Positions 8,659 to 16,696 of a DNA stretch of 64,000 bases are shown piece by piece. Within the stretch, counting starts at the first letter, position 1, and every line of letters begins with the position of its first letter. Both the position numbers and the translations under genes were made by a program. Source of the stretch: Pseudalkalibacillus berkeleyi (GTDB lineage Bacteria > Bacillota > Bacilli > Bacillales > Fictibacillaceae); the NCBI RefSeq assembly GCF_021608225.1, contig NZ_JAKIJS010000001.1:744001-808000 (forward strand), read 5' to 3'. Below the pieces are notes generated by a model that searched no databases, was not told the origin of the DNA, and saw nothing but the letters and a program-made list of their open reading frames with translations.

Positions 8659-9639
8659 ATGATTTTGGTTACTGGTGGCGCTGGTTACATTGGAAGTCAT
8701 ATGGTGAAACTGCTTTTGAAACACAAATTTAAAGTAGTCGTACTGGATGATTTATCAACAGGAAATCGTAAAGCTGTGCCAGATGACGTACCTTTTATAA
8801 TGGGTGATCTAAAGCATGCTTCTCAGGTTAAACAAGTTTTTCAAGAGTACCCCATATCAGCTGTCATGCATTTCGCGGCTAAATGTTATGTTGGAGAGTC
8901 TGTAGAACAACCGAGTAAGTATTACAACAACAACCTTTTGGGATTAATCAATTTATTGGATGTAATGGTTGAATCAAATGTATATAAGGTGATCTTCTCT
9001 TCTTCATGTGCAGTATACGGTGTTCCTGCTCAACACTTCATAAAAGAAGATACTACACAACGCCCTATCTCCGCATATGGAAGAACGAAATTGTTCTGTG
9101 AGGAAATTATCAAAGATTACAGCATAGCATACGGATTGAACTATATATTTCTAAGATACTTTAACGTGGCTGGTGCAGATACCGATGGGGAGCTGGGAGA
9201 AGACCATCAACCTGAAACGCATTTGATCCCGAATATTTTGAAACACCTCCAAGGTCAAACTCAACAATTCAATATATATGGAGTAGACTACCCTACGCCG
9301 GATGGGACGTGTATTAGAGATTATATTCATGTAACAGACCTTGTAAATGGACATTTAACCGCCTTATCTATGCTCCTCAATGATAAGGTGAAAAATGATG
9401 AATTTAATTTAGGAAGGGGAGCGGGTTATTCCATTAAAGAAATTCTCCATACATGTGAACAAATCACGAATAAACAGGCAAATATCCATATAGATAAAAG
9501 GAGACCTGGAGATCCTGCAAAGCTGATCGCAAATGCTTACAAAGCAGAAAATGTATTGAAATGGAAAGCTTCTCTTGATCTTGAGGATATGATACGTACT
9601 GCATGGAAGTGGTTCACAACTCATCCCAATGGTTATTAA
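8659..9639 (+). CDS. galE: UDP-glucose 4-epimerase
   Basis: GalE interconverts UDP-glucose and UDP-galactose. The 326-residue protein shows GGAGYIGSH at the N-terminus, DDLSTGN, FSSSCAVYG, YGRTK (catalytic Tyr/Lys), RYFNVAGAD and GTCIRDYIHVTDL, all classical for GalE. It can feed UDP-galactopyranose to Glf. Two glycosyltransferase genes follow directly, the first starting 26 nt after its stop, so they are probably co-transcribed. Confidence 0.93.
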   Translation: MILVTGGAGYIGSHMVKLLLKHKFKVVVLDDLSTGNRKAVPDDVPFIMGDLKHASQVKQVFQEYPISAVMHFAAKCYVGESVEQPSKYYNNNLLGLINLLDVMVESNVYKVIFSSSCAVYGVPAQHFIKEDTTQRPISAYGRTKLFCEEIIKDYSIAYGLNYIFLRYFNVAGADTDGELGEDHQPETHLIPNILKHLQGQTQQFNIYGVDYPTPDGTCIRDYIHVTDLVNGHLTALSMLLNDKVKNDEFNLGRGAGYSIKEILHTCEQITNKQANIHIDKRRPGDPAKLIANAYKAENVLKWKASLDLEDMIRTAWKWFTTHPNGY

Positions 9640-9665
9640 GACTAGAGGGGCAGGGAGGTTGTTCA

Positions 9666-10385
9666 GTGATTTCAATCATTACTTGTACGATGAGAGATTC
9701 TTGTATGGATAACGTTTTTCAAAACTATACTCGCCAGAACTATAAGCAAAAGGAATTGATAATAGTCCTTACAAAGAAAGATATGGATGTAAAGATGTGG
9801 AGACAAGAAGCAAGTAAATACGATGGAGTGAAAGTGTTTCACATTATAGATTCGTGGTCTCTTGGAAAGTGCCTTAACTTTGCTGTGCAACAAGCAAGAT
9901 ACAATTGGATCGCCAATCTTGAAGACGACGACTATTATGCCACTCATTATTTAACTTCATCCCTTAGAGAAATTTCAAGGACTAAAGCAGATGTCATCGG
10001 AAAGACATCTGTTTACTTATATATGCCAGTAAAGAAGGTGTTAACAATTTTCAACTCTAACAATGAACACCAATATGTAAATGATCAAAAAAGGGTAGGG
10101 GCGCAATATTTACAAGGGGGGACACTCTTTTTCAGGCGCGATATCAATCATAGCGTTCCGTTCCGTGATCAAATCGTGGAATTGGATCGCTTATTTTGTT
10201 CTGATTGTTTACATGAAGGATATAAGGTGTATTCTGCAGGTAAGGAAAATTTCGTTTATATTCGAAACGACACTGGCACAACACACACATGGAAAGTACC
10301 AAATGACTTGATACTCAATGTCAGTAAGGTGGTTGCCTACACTGATGACTTCATCCCTTATATAGAAAAGAGGGATGTTGAATGA
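9666..10385 (+). CDS. GT-A type glycosyltransferase (paralogue group B)
   Basis: ~239-residue protein beginning ISIITCT, with KELIIVL, a central EDDDYYATHY metal-binding cluster and a C-terminal YIRNDTGTTHTW region. It is a short GT2-like enzyme, paralogous to the next gene. The GTG at 9666 follows GGGAGG by 7 nt and aligns with the start of the paralogue; an upstream start at 9603 would overlap galE and lacks a ribosome site. Role: cytoplasmic sugar transfer for the surface glycan; specificity unknown. Confidence 0.82.
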   Translation: MISIITCTMRDSCMDNVFQNYTRQNYKQKELIIVLTKKDMDVKMWRQEASKYDGVKVFHIIDSWSLGKCLNFAVQQARYNWIANLEDDDYYATHYLTSSLREISRTKADVIGKTSVYLYMPVKKVLTIFNSNNEHQYVNDQKRVGAQYLQGGTLFFRRDINHSVPFRDQIVELDRLFCSDCLHEGYKVYSAGKENFVYIRNDTGTTHTWKVPNDLILNVSKVVAYTDDFIPYIEKRDVE

Positions 10386-11104
10386 TTAGTGTCATTACTT
10401 GTACGAATCGGAATACCTTTCGAAATAACATTATAGAAAATTACACCCGCCAAAAGTGGAAAGACAAAGAACTGATTATCATCCTTAACAATGATTCTTT
10501 AAATATTAAAGAGTGGGAAGCACATTTTGAATATGAGAATCATGTGACTATTAAACAAATGAAGGAAAGTTATACATTAGGAGAATGTTTGAATAGTGGT
10601 ATACAACTAGCACAACATGATTACATTGCAAAAATGGATGATGATGATTATTATTCACGAGAATACTTGAATGGTAGCTATGAAGCATTAATGAAAAGTA
10701 AAGCGAAGGTAGTCGGTAAGACCTCAATATATATGTACTTTGAAGAGGATCAATCGCTTCAACTATTTAACCCCTATAAGTTTGCACCTATGAAAATTCA
10801 ACACTCAGAAAGTATGTATAATCCTAAAGTATTAATGGGGGGCACCCTATTGTTCGAAAAGAAAGTCAATGATATTGTACCTTTTCAATCTTCAAGTCTA
10901 GGGGAAGATGCTAAATTTTGTGAGGATTGCATTGATAAGAAAATCACGATCTATTCGGGAAAGAAAGACCATTATGTTTATATTCGCCGATTGCAAAATG
11001 AGCATACATGGAATATCCAAAATGAGCAGCTTAGAAGATTTTGTTCTCTTATCACTAGAACTGATGATTTTCAAACTTACTTATCTACACAAACAAATGA
11101 ATAA
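10382..11104 (+). CDS. GT-A type glycosyltransferase (paralogue group B)
   Basis: 240 residues, clearly paralogous to the preceding gene: MISVITCT, NYTRQKWKDKELIII, a DDDDYYSREY acidic cluster, KTSIYMYF and a C-terminal YIRRLQNEHTW. It overlaps the preceding stop by 4 nt (ATGA). It is the last gene before a strong terminator and probably acts in sequence with its paralogue. Confidence 0.82.
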   Translation: MISVITCTNRNTFRNNIIENYTRQKWKDKELIIILNNDSLNIKEWEAHFEYENHVTIKQMKESYTLGECLNSGIQLAQHDYIAKMDDDDYYSREYLNGSYEALMKSKAKVVGKTSIYMYFEEDQSLQLFNPYKFAPMKIQHSESMYNPKVLMGGTLLFEKKVNDIVPFQSSSLGEDAKFCEDCIDKKITIYSGKKDHYVYIRRLQNEHTWNIQNEQLRRFCSLITRTDDFQTYLSTQTNE

Positions 11105-11109
11105 TATAA

Positions 11110-11146
11110 AGGGGTCGACTCATAATGAGAGTCGACCTCTTTATTA
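11110..11146 (+). terminator. Terminator (bidirectional) after the galE-glycosyltransferase operon
   Basis: 12-bp stem AGGGGTCGACTC / GAGTCGACCTCT with loop ATAATGA, followed by TTTATT. It also ends the convergent Cys-rich gene. Confidence 0.85.
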
Positions 11147-11163
11147 AAGGAATATGAGTTGTG

Positions 11164-11406
11164 TTACACGAGACGGATCGCTTCTACTTTACGACAGTCT
11201 ACGATGAAAGGATAGTCTCCATCTAAGAAAGTTGCACAGCAAGTAGCATTATCGATGCAAGCAAAAATCAGATTAGGAAATTCATTTCCATCAATGATCA
11301 AATCTACTACTTCCCCTGAACGAAGTTTTTTAAGTTGATCACAAACACATCCGTCGCACTTTGAAGCTCCAGCTACGTCATTACAGCCTTTATCAAATAA
11401 ACTCAT
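11164..11406 (-). CDS. Small Cys-rich protein, CotZ/ExsY-like (putative spore coat), copy 1
   Basis: 80-residue protein with Cys pairs (CDGCVCDQL near 19-27, CIDNATCC, IVDCRK) starting MSLFDK. The pattern CxxCxCxxL followed by a beta-rich part recalls the N-terminal part of the CotZ/CotY/ExsY family, which cross-link into spore outer layers, but it is shorter and the resemblance is weak. It is a clear paralogue of the gene at 25048 (MSLFDK start, FACIDNATCC versus FVCFDDKTCC, VDCRK near the C-terminus). AAGGAGG precedes the ATG. Position beside fabI matches the B. subtilis cotZ-cotY locus. Spore coat role is inference. Confidence 0.72.
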   Translation of the reverse strand: MSLFDKGCNDVAGASKCDGCVCDQLKKLRSGEVVDLIIDGNEFPNLIFACIDNATCCATFLDGDYPFIVDCRKVEAIRLV

Positions 11407-11467
11407 GATTATTCCTCCTTTGTTGTTAAAGTGTGTATGCACCCCAAAAATGCATAATAGAAAGGGT

Positions 11468-11484
11468 TACTATACTATATTGAA
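11468..11484 (-). promoter_or_regulatory. Promoter-like element shared by the two Cys-rich genes (copy 1)
   Basis: On the minus strand this reads TTCAATATAGTATAGTA, 61 nt before the ATG at 11406. A near-identical 17-mer precedes the paralogue at 25320. Further upstream, at 11526-11545, a second shared block lies about 41 nt away in both copies. Conservation of non-coding sequence suggests a sporulation-type promoter region; the sigma factor cannot be assigned. Confidence 0.55.
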
Positions 11485-11662
11485 AAGGATGTCCTTTGGA
11501 ATGGGTTAAGACCTATGAAAATAGAAAATGGTTGTCAGCCTGTCCGCCATAAACCATTTTTTAACAATTCTGATGTTTGTCCATACTACCTCCCACCTTT
11601 TTACATATATATAAGGGAGCATTCAATAACGGTGCTGAATCTTTTGATAAAGGAGTGGAAAT

Positions 11663-11866
11663 ATGGCTAGTACAAAACTTGTTTGGTTACGTATGCACAT
11701 GGGAATGACGCTTACTGAAGTCGTTGTAGAAGCATCCGATATGATCTTCACAAATGTGGAAATTATTGAGGCTGGTAATGACTGGACAGTAATCCGTCAG
11801 AGCGGATCTGGTGGGTTAGGTGACGTTTGGATCCCGACTCAAAATATCGCGTGTATCATCATGTAA
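11663..11866 (+). CDS. Small conserved-looking protein of unknown function (67 aa)
   Basis: 67 residues, no family recognised. It reads as a compact beta-rich protein without Cys (MASTKLVWLRMHMG..., ending VWIPTQNIACIIM, one Cys near the end). AAAGGAGTG lies 7 nt before the ATG, a good terminator follows, and codon use resembles its neighbours, so it is likely a real monocistronic gene. AC-N17-CATATATATA lies upstream, weakly like a SigK promoter. It is divergent from the Cys-rich gene, so a spore-surface role is possible but unproven. Confidence 0.7.
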   Translation: MASTKLVWLRMHMGMTLTEVVVEASDMIFTNVEIIEAGNDWTVIRQSGSGGLGDVWIPTQNIACIIM

Positions 11867-11870
11867 TTGT

Positions 11871-11899
11871 AATGAGACTCTATTAGAGTCTCATTCTTT
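11871..11899 (+). terminator. Terminator after the 67-aa gene
   Basis: Stem AATGAGACTCT / AGAGTCTCATT with a 3-nt loop, then TCTTT. Confidence 0.8.
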
Positions 11900-11923
11900 A
11901 TCCATAATTGAGGTGAATAAGGT

Positions 11924-12850
11924 TTGAAAGAAACCCTTAATATCCTTTTTATTACAAAACCGATGCAATATCATATTGAAAAAAGTACCTATTATCTTGG
12001 AAAAGAGCTTGAAAAGCATTGTAAGCTTATATATTGGTATGAAGATGGAAATCTCCCGGATATTATCAATCAATTGGCCTCTCAACCTGACTTCATTCTA
12101 TTCAATGACCAGAAGCCTGATTATTGTCCGTGGATCAGAAACATCAACCAAGTCAAGATACCGAAAGGAACGCTCGTACATGATTTGCAGTACCGAATCC
12201 CTCGAAGAAAGAAAATGTACAAAAAGGATCAGATTGAGCACTTATTTGTCCAATATCGAGATGCATTCTTAAATTGGTATCCCGAGTTCAAGGATCAAAT
12301 GATCTGGTTCCCACACCATGTACCTGAAGATATTTTTAAAGATTACAAGTTTCCCAAAAATATCGACATGCTGATGTTCGGAAGCCTCATTCCTCACTTA
12401 TATCCTTTACGAGTAAGAATATACAATCAATTCATTAAACACCCCTCATTCAAATATTACGACCATCCAGGGTACAAGACCCTACCTCAAGGGCATCATT
12501 TTATTACAGGACAACAGTATGCGATGACATTGAATAAATCAAAGCTCTTCTTTACATGTGATTCCATTTATAAATTCCCAGTCCTGAAATATTATGAAGC
12601 ACTAGCTTGTCGTACGCTATTACTTGCATCTGGGTCCAAGGAACTCGAAGACCTAGGGTTTAAAGATGGTGAAACCTTTATAAGCGTGGATGAATACGAC
12701 TTCCAAAAGAAAGCGATGTACTACTTACAAAATGAAAGGGAAAGGAACCGTATTACCATGAACGGAATGAAACTGATTCAACAACGGCATACGACAAAGA
12801 TTCGAGTACAGCAACTGCTATCTTATATCAGACAAATATTGAACCGTTAA
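11924..12850 (+). CDS. CgeB/YkvP-like glycosyltransferase (spore maturation type)
   Basis: 308 residues. The middle and C-terminal half match the CgeB/YkvP glycosyltransferase-like pattern: KNIDMLMFGS, then HPGYKTL, MTLNKSKLFFTCDSI, LKYYEALACRTLLLASGSKELEDLGF, and ISVDEYDF. CgeB of B. subtilis belongs to the cge cluster needed for the outermost spore glycan layer. It has a GT-B fold by family and acts in the cytoplasm. Start is a TTG preceded by AGGTGA. It leads an apparent operon with a GT2 gene and the sulfotransferase. This is the strongest single link between the glycan block and spores. Confidence 0.82.
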   Translation: MKETLNILFITKPMQYHIEKSTYYLGKELEKHCKLIYWYEDGNLPDIINQLASQPDFILFNDQKPDYCPWIRNINQVKIPKGTLVHDLQYRIPRRKKMYKKDQIEHLFVQYRDAFLNWYPEFKDQMIWFPHHVPEDIFKDYKFPKNIDMLMFGSLIPHLYPLRVRIYNQFIKHPSFKYYDHPGYKTLPQGHHFITGQQYAMTLNKSKLFFTCDSIYKFPVLKYYEALACRTLLLASGSKELEDLGFKDGETFISVDEYDFQKKAMYYLQNERERNRITMNGMKLIQQRHTTKIRVQQLLSYIRQILNR

Positions 12851-12861
12851 AGGAAGGGATT

Positions 12862-13626
12862 ATGATGTGGAGGAAGAGTCCAAAAGTCTCCATTGTTATA
12901 CCATTTTATAACTGCATGTATATCGATCGAGCGATTGAAAGTGCACTTGCTCAAACCTACCCGAATTGTGAAATCATTGTTGTAGATGATGGATCAACCA
13001 TGTACGTGGATCGGATAACTCCCTATAAGAAGAAAATAAAATATATCCGAAAAGTGAATGGTGGAACTGCTACCGCCTTGAATAAGGGAATCCAGCTGGC
13101 TGAGGGAGAATACTTTTCTTGGCTTAGTTCTGATGACTTGTATCATCCACAAAAAGTTGAAAAGCAATTACAATACATGATTGATCATCAAGCGTTTATC
13201 AGCTATGGAAATTATTATTTGATGAATGAATATGATCAAATTACAAGTAATCCCACAGGAGTTGGAGCTCTTGACAAGCGACATTTCTTAAGATTAATGA
13301 GGTCGGGCTGCATAATTAATGGATGTACAATTATGGCTAAGATAGAAATCCTGAAAAAGGCGGGATTATTTGATGAAACCCTACCTTTTACACACGACTA
13401 TGATCTTTGGTTGAGACTGTCTCCTGCCTATGACTTTCTTTTTTTTGACCAACCATTAGTAAACTATCGTATACATGGAAACATGGGCTCCCAGAAATAT
13501 AAAGGAGCTATTGCAGTAGAGGTTCAAATGGTGAAACGTAAACACCGAGATACGATCAGCAGAATGATTAACAGCCTTGCACCAGTTAGAAGATCCAGGT
13601 ATCTCAGAAATCAAAATCGTCAATAA
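12862..13626 (+). CDS. Family 2 glycosyltransferase (paralogue group C)
   Basis: 254 residues with SIVIPFYNCMYIDRAIESAL, VVDDGST, NGGTATALNKGI, SWLSSDDLYHPQK (metal site) and FTHDYDLWLRL in the C-terminal acceptor region. Very similar in layout to the gene at 18467. It starts 11 nt after the CgeB-like gene, so the two are co-transcribed. The family makes single glycosidic bonds from UDP- or GDP-sugars; specificity unknown. Confidence 0.88.
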   Translation: MMWRKSPKVSIVIPFYNCMYIDRAIESALAQTYPNCEIIVVDDGSTMYVDRITPYKKKIKYIRKVNGGTATALNKGIQLAEGEYFSWLSSDDLYHPQKVEKQLQYMIDHQAFISYGNYYLMNEYDQITSNPTGVGALDKRHFLRLMRSGCIINGCTIMAKIEILKKAGLFDETLPFTHDYDLWLRLSPAYDFLFFDQPLVNYRIHGNMGSQKYKGAIAVEVQMVKRKHRDTISRMINSLAPVRRSRYLRNQNRQ

Positions 13627-13707
13627 GTTGTCCAATCAACTCGTTTTTGGAGAAATATAATTGAAAATGATGTAATGATTAATAAACATAAGAAAGGAAG
13701 AAGTTCG

Positions 13708-14484
13708 TTGGGACAATCAAATAAAGGTTTGTATCCATTTGTGCTGAATTCCATTCCAAAGAGTGGAACGCATTTGCTCAAACAAATATTAATGGGGATT
13801 CCAGGTATGCAGCACTATCCTGATAAAGGCATGTTTGGGCACTATCACTTCCAAACACCTAAACACTTTGAATGGGTGAGAACCCTTAGTGAAAACGAAT
13901 TTGTGAATGGTCATTTGTTCTACTCCTCTGAATGGGAAGATTTTTTCAAAAAATTGAATATGAAGCAAATATTCGTCCTCCGAGATCCGAGAGATGTCAT
14001 TGTCTCTTATGCTTATTTCATACCCACTCTGAAAATACACCCACTTTATACAACCTTTACTCAAGATGGATTTACTCATAAGGATAGACTTAAGTTTCTT
14101 ATTGAAGGTGGAGACCCGATCAGCCAAACCAAATATGTACAACCGGATGTTCATGAATGGTTTACAAGTTTTTCGAAATGGATGGATAAGGAAAATGTAT
14201 TTACAGTTAGATTTGAGGAATTGAATGGCTCACAGATATTAAGGTTTCAAGTGCTTCATAGAATGGTGAAATTTCTATGGGGTGAAGATCCCGTACCATT
14301 TACGAGGCCAATAATGGTAGGGAAAATGATACAAAACATCAATACTGCAACCTCTCCAACTTTTCGAAAAGGTGGGAGTGGGGGCTGGAAGCATGAATTA
14401 GATGATGAATTGAAGGGACTCTTTAAAGAAAAAGCTGGTCAATTATTGATTTCCCTCGGTTATGAAAAGGATACGAATTGGTAA
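13708..14484 (+). CDS. PAPS-dependent sulfotransferase (Sulfotransferase_1 type)
   Basis: ~258-residue protein carrying the full PAPS-binding signature of cytosolic-type sulfotransferases. The 5'-phosphosulfate loop PKSGTHLL is at 17-24, the 3'-phosphate motif VLRDPRDVIVSYA at 90-102 (Arg92 and Ser100), and the C-terminal RKGGSGGWK at 220-228 corresponds to the conserved RKGxxGxWK. It would move sulfate from PAPS to a hydroxyl or amine; in this operon the acceptor is probably a glycan. The TTG at 13708 follows AAAGGAAGAAG; an ATG at 13675 lacks a clear ribosome site. Such genes are uncommon in Bacillaceae glycan clusters to my knowledge. The acceptor is not determinable. Confidence 0.88.
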   Translation: MGQSNKGLYPFVLNSIPKSGTHLLKQILMGIPGMQHYPDKGMFGHYHFQTPKHFEWVRTLSENEFVNGHLFYSSEWEDFFKKLNMKQIFVLRDPRDVIVSYAYFIPTLKIHPLYTTFTQDGFTHKDRLKFLIEGGDPISQTKYVQPDVHEWFTSFSKWMDKENVFTVRFEELNGSQILRFQVLHRMVKFLWGEDPVPFTRPIMVGKMIQNINTATSPTFRKGGSGGWKHELDDELKGLFKEKAGQLLISLGYEKDTNW

Positions 14485-14485
14485 T

Positions 14486-14520
14486 AGCGGCACACGGACA
14501 AGTGCCGCTTTTTATTTTTT
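14486..14520 (+). terminator. Terminator after the sulfotransferase
   Basis: Stem AGCGGCAC / GTGCCGCT followed by TTTTATTTTTTT. It separates the cgeB-like/sulfotransferase operon from the downstream ten-gene operon. Confidence 0.88.
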
Positions 14521-14565
14521 TATAAGATTAACTGGGAGCCTGTCTATGCGTTCATACAACCATTA

Positions 14566-14574
14566 CATAGTATA
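14566..14574 (+). promoter_or_regulatory. Possible SigK -10 element of the long glycan/PAPS operon
   Basis: CATAGTATA fits the SigK -10 consensus CATAnnnTA exactly and lies 52 nt before the ATG at 14627, just after a terminator. The expected AC at -35 is absent at 16-17 nt, so the call is weak. Confidence 0.35.
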
Positions 14575-14626
14575 GAAATAAATGGAATAAATGTTAGAAC
14601 GGGTCCATAAATGGAAGGAGCATAGT

Positions 14627-15709
14627 ATGAAAATTGTTACCATTCTAGGAACGAGACCAGAAATTATCCGGCTAAGTCTTATTTTGAATAAGCTTGACCA
14701 ATGGGCTGACCAACATGTAATCGTCCATACCGGCCAAAATTTTGTTTATAACTTGAGTGAAATATTTTTCAAGGAACTTGAAATAAGAATGCCAGATTAT
14801 ATTTTGCAAACTGAACAAAGAACATTAGGTCAACAGCTTGGAACGATGTTTGAAAAGGTTGAAGAAATTCTTATTAAAGAGAAACCTGACAAAGTACTTG
14901 TCTTAGGTGACACAAACAGCGCGCTTAGTGCCATCCTATCAGAGAGGATGGGTATTCCTGTCATTCATATGGAGGCAGGAAACCGTTGCTTCGACTTATC
15001 TGTACCAGAGGAAAAGAATCGGAAGGTCATTGATGCAATTTCTACTTATAACCTTCCGTACACACCCAATAGTAAAGAGAACTTGATTCGTGAAGGTGTA
15101 CCATCAAATAGGATCCTGTTATTCGGAAATCCAATATATGAAGTGTTGGCACATTTTCAAGATAAGATAGACAATAGCCACATTTTATCAAAACTCCAGC
15201 TCACCTCAGGAGAATATTTCCTCGTAACAGCTCACCGCGCTGAGAATGTTGATAACCCTAAACATTTGAATGAAATTTTTGAAGGGCTAAACTCGATTGC
15301 CCAAAAGTTTAACAAACCAATCATATGTAGTATTCATCCCAGGACGAAGAGTAGATTGGAAAAACAAATCAGTATTACACATCACCCGCTCGTTCGTTTC
15401 TTTGAACCTTTTGGATTTTTTGATTTTGTCAAACTAGAAAAGAACGCTTTTTGTGTATTAACAGATAGCGGTACTGTTCAAGAAGAGTGTTGTATTTTCC
15501 AAGTACCTACCGTAACCATTCGAAACAGTACAGAACGTCCAGAGACAGTGGATTGTGGTAGTAATGTGATTTCGGGGTTAAATCGTAAGCAGATCTTAGA
15601 TGCAACGACTGTCATGGTGAATAGTGTAAATAACTGGGAGTGTCCAGCAGGTTATATCGAAAAGGAAGTTTCACAGAAAGTTGTACAATTTATATTAGGA
15701 GGTCGCTAA
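14627..15709 (+). CDS. UDP-N-acetylhexosamine 2-epimerase (WecB/FnlC-CapG-WbvD type)
   Basis: 360-residue non-hydrolysing UDP-HexNAc 2-epimerase: TILGTRPEII at the start, VHTGQN, VLGDTNSAL, and DSGTVQEECC near the C-terminus. The variant HMEAGNRCFDLSVPEE is the form I associate with FnlC/CapG/WbvD enzymes, which epimerise C2 of UDP-6-deoxy-L-HexNAc, rather than WecB itself (EAGLRT). The next two genes are the partners expected in that pathway. Start at ATG 14627 after GGAAGGAG; an in-frame ATG at 14591 has none. Confidence 0.85.
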   Translation: MKIVTILGTRPEIIRLSLILNKLDQWADQHVIVHTGQNFVYNLSEIFFKELEIRMPDYILQTEQRTLGQQLGTMFEKVEEILIKEKPDKVLVLGDTNSALSAILSERMGIPVIHMEAGNRCFDLSVPEEKNRKVIDAISTYNLPYTPNSKENLIREGVPSNRILLFGNPIYEVLAHFQDKIDNSHILSKLQLTSGEYFLVTAHRAENVDNPKHLNEIFEGLNSIAQKFNKPIICSIHPRTKSRLEKQISITHHPLVRFFEPFGFFDFVKLEKNAFCVLTDSGTVQEECCIFQVPTVTIRNSTERPETVDCGSNVISGLNRKQILDATTVMVNSVNNWECPAGYIEKEVSQKVVQFILGGR

Positions 15710-15712
15710 CCA

Positions 15713-16696
15713 TTGCGAAACAAAACGATATTAATTACAGGAGGAACAGGATCATGGGGGCATGAACTCGTTAAACAATTACTAGAAAAGAACCCCAAGG
15801 AGATTCGAATTTTCTCTCGGAATGAAGCAAGTCAAGTCCAGATGCAACATGAATTTGAATACAACCCTAAACTAACTTTCATAATCGGTGATATCAGAGA
15901 GTATCAGGGGATATGTAAAGCTACTGAAGGTGCCGATTATGTTTACCATCTTGCAGCATTAAAGCATGTCCCGATTTGTGAACATCAACCTTATGAAGCT
16001 TTGAAAACGAATGTATTAGGGACACAACATGTTATTGAGGCTGCTATACAAAATAATGTGGAAAAAGTGATTTATATATCAACAGACAAAGCTGCAAATC
16101 CTTCAAACTTTTATGGGATGACAAAAGCGATTGGTGAGAAATTGATTATTTATGCCAATGTACTTAGTCCATCAACGAAATTCGTTTGTGTGCGGGGTGG
16201 TAATGTACTTGGAACGAATGGGAGTGTTATCCATGTGTTTAAACGACAAATTGAACAGAAAGGTGAAATTGGTATTACAGATAAGCGGATGACCCGTTTC
16301 TTCTTAACGCTTCAAGATGCAATCAAATTATTGTTCAAAGCTACGAATGAAAGCCGGGGTGGAGAAATTTTCGTCATGAAAATGCCAACTTGTCGGATCA
16401 TCGACCTCGCTGAAGTATTAATTGAAGCTTCAGGTAAAAAGAACATTAAAATTAACGAGGCAGGTATTAGACCGGGTGAAAAGCTGCATGAGATCCTATT
16501 ATCTGAATATGAAAGCAACACAACCGTTTATTTTGATGAAGAATATTTTGTGATCCTTCCTACAATCGAACTGGAGAAACTGAAAGAATTTTATCAAAGT
16601 TATAAAAAAATCGATTTGCACAGTTATAGTTCACATGAATCATTGATGACTAAGCATGAGATTAAGGAAATGCTTAACAAAGGTGGATTCCTGTAA
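15713..16696 (+). CDS. UDP-GlcNAc 4,6-dehydratase/5-epimerase type SDR (FnlA/CapE/WbvB-like)
   Basis: 327-residue SDR of the short FlaA1/CapE group: TGGTGSWGHELV (NAD), IFSRNE, GDIRE, HLAALKHVP, STDKAANPSNFYGMTK (catalytic Tyr-x3-Lys), RGGNVLGT and GEKLHE near the C-terminus. These enzymes convert UDP-GlcNAc to a 4-keto-6-deoxy-L-sugar. It starts at TTG behind GGAGG, 3 nt after the epimerase stop, and overlaps the next gene by 1 nt. With its two neighbours it should make UDP-L-RhaNAc/QuiNAc or UDP-L-FucNAc. Confidence 0.85.
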   Translation: MRNKTILITGGTGSWGHELVKQLLEKNPKEIRIFSRNEASQVQMQHEFEYNPKLTFIIGDIREYQGICKATEGADYVYHLAALKHVPICEHQPYEALKTNVLGTQHVIEAAIQNNVEKVIYISTDKAANPSNFYGMTKAIGEKLIIYANVLSPSTKFVCVRGGNVLGTNGSVIHVFKRQIEQKGEIGITDKRMTRFFLTLQDAIKLLFKATNESRGGEIFVMKMPTCRIIDLAEVLIEASGKKNIKINEAGIRPGEKLHEILLSEYESNTTVYFDEEYFVILPTIELEKLKEFYQSYKKIDLHSYSSHESLMTKHEIKEMLNKGGFL

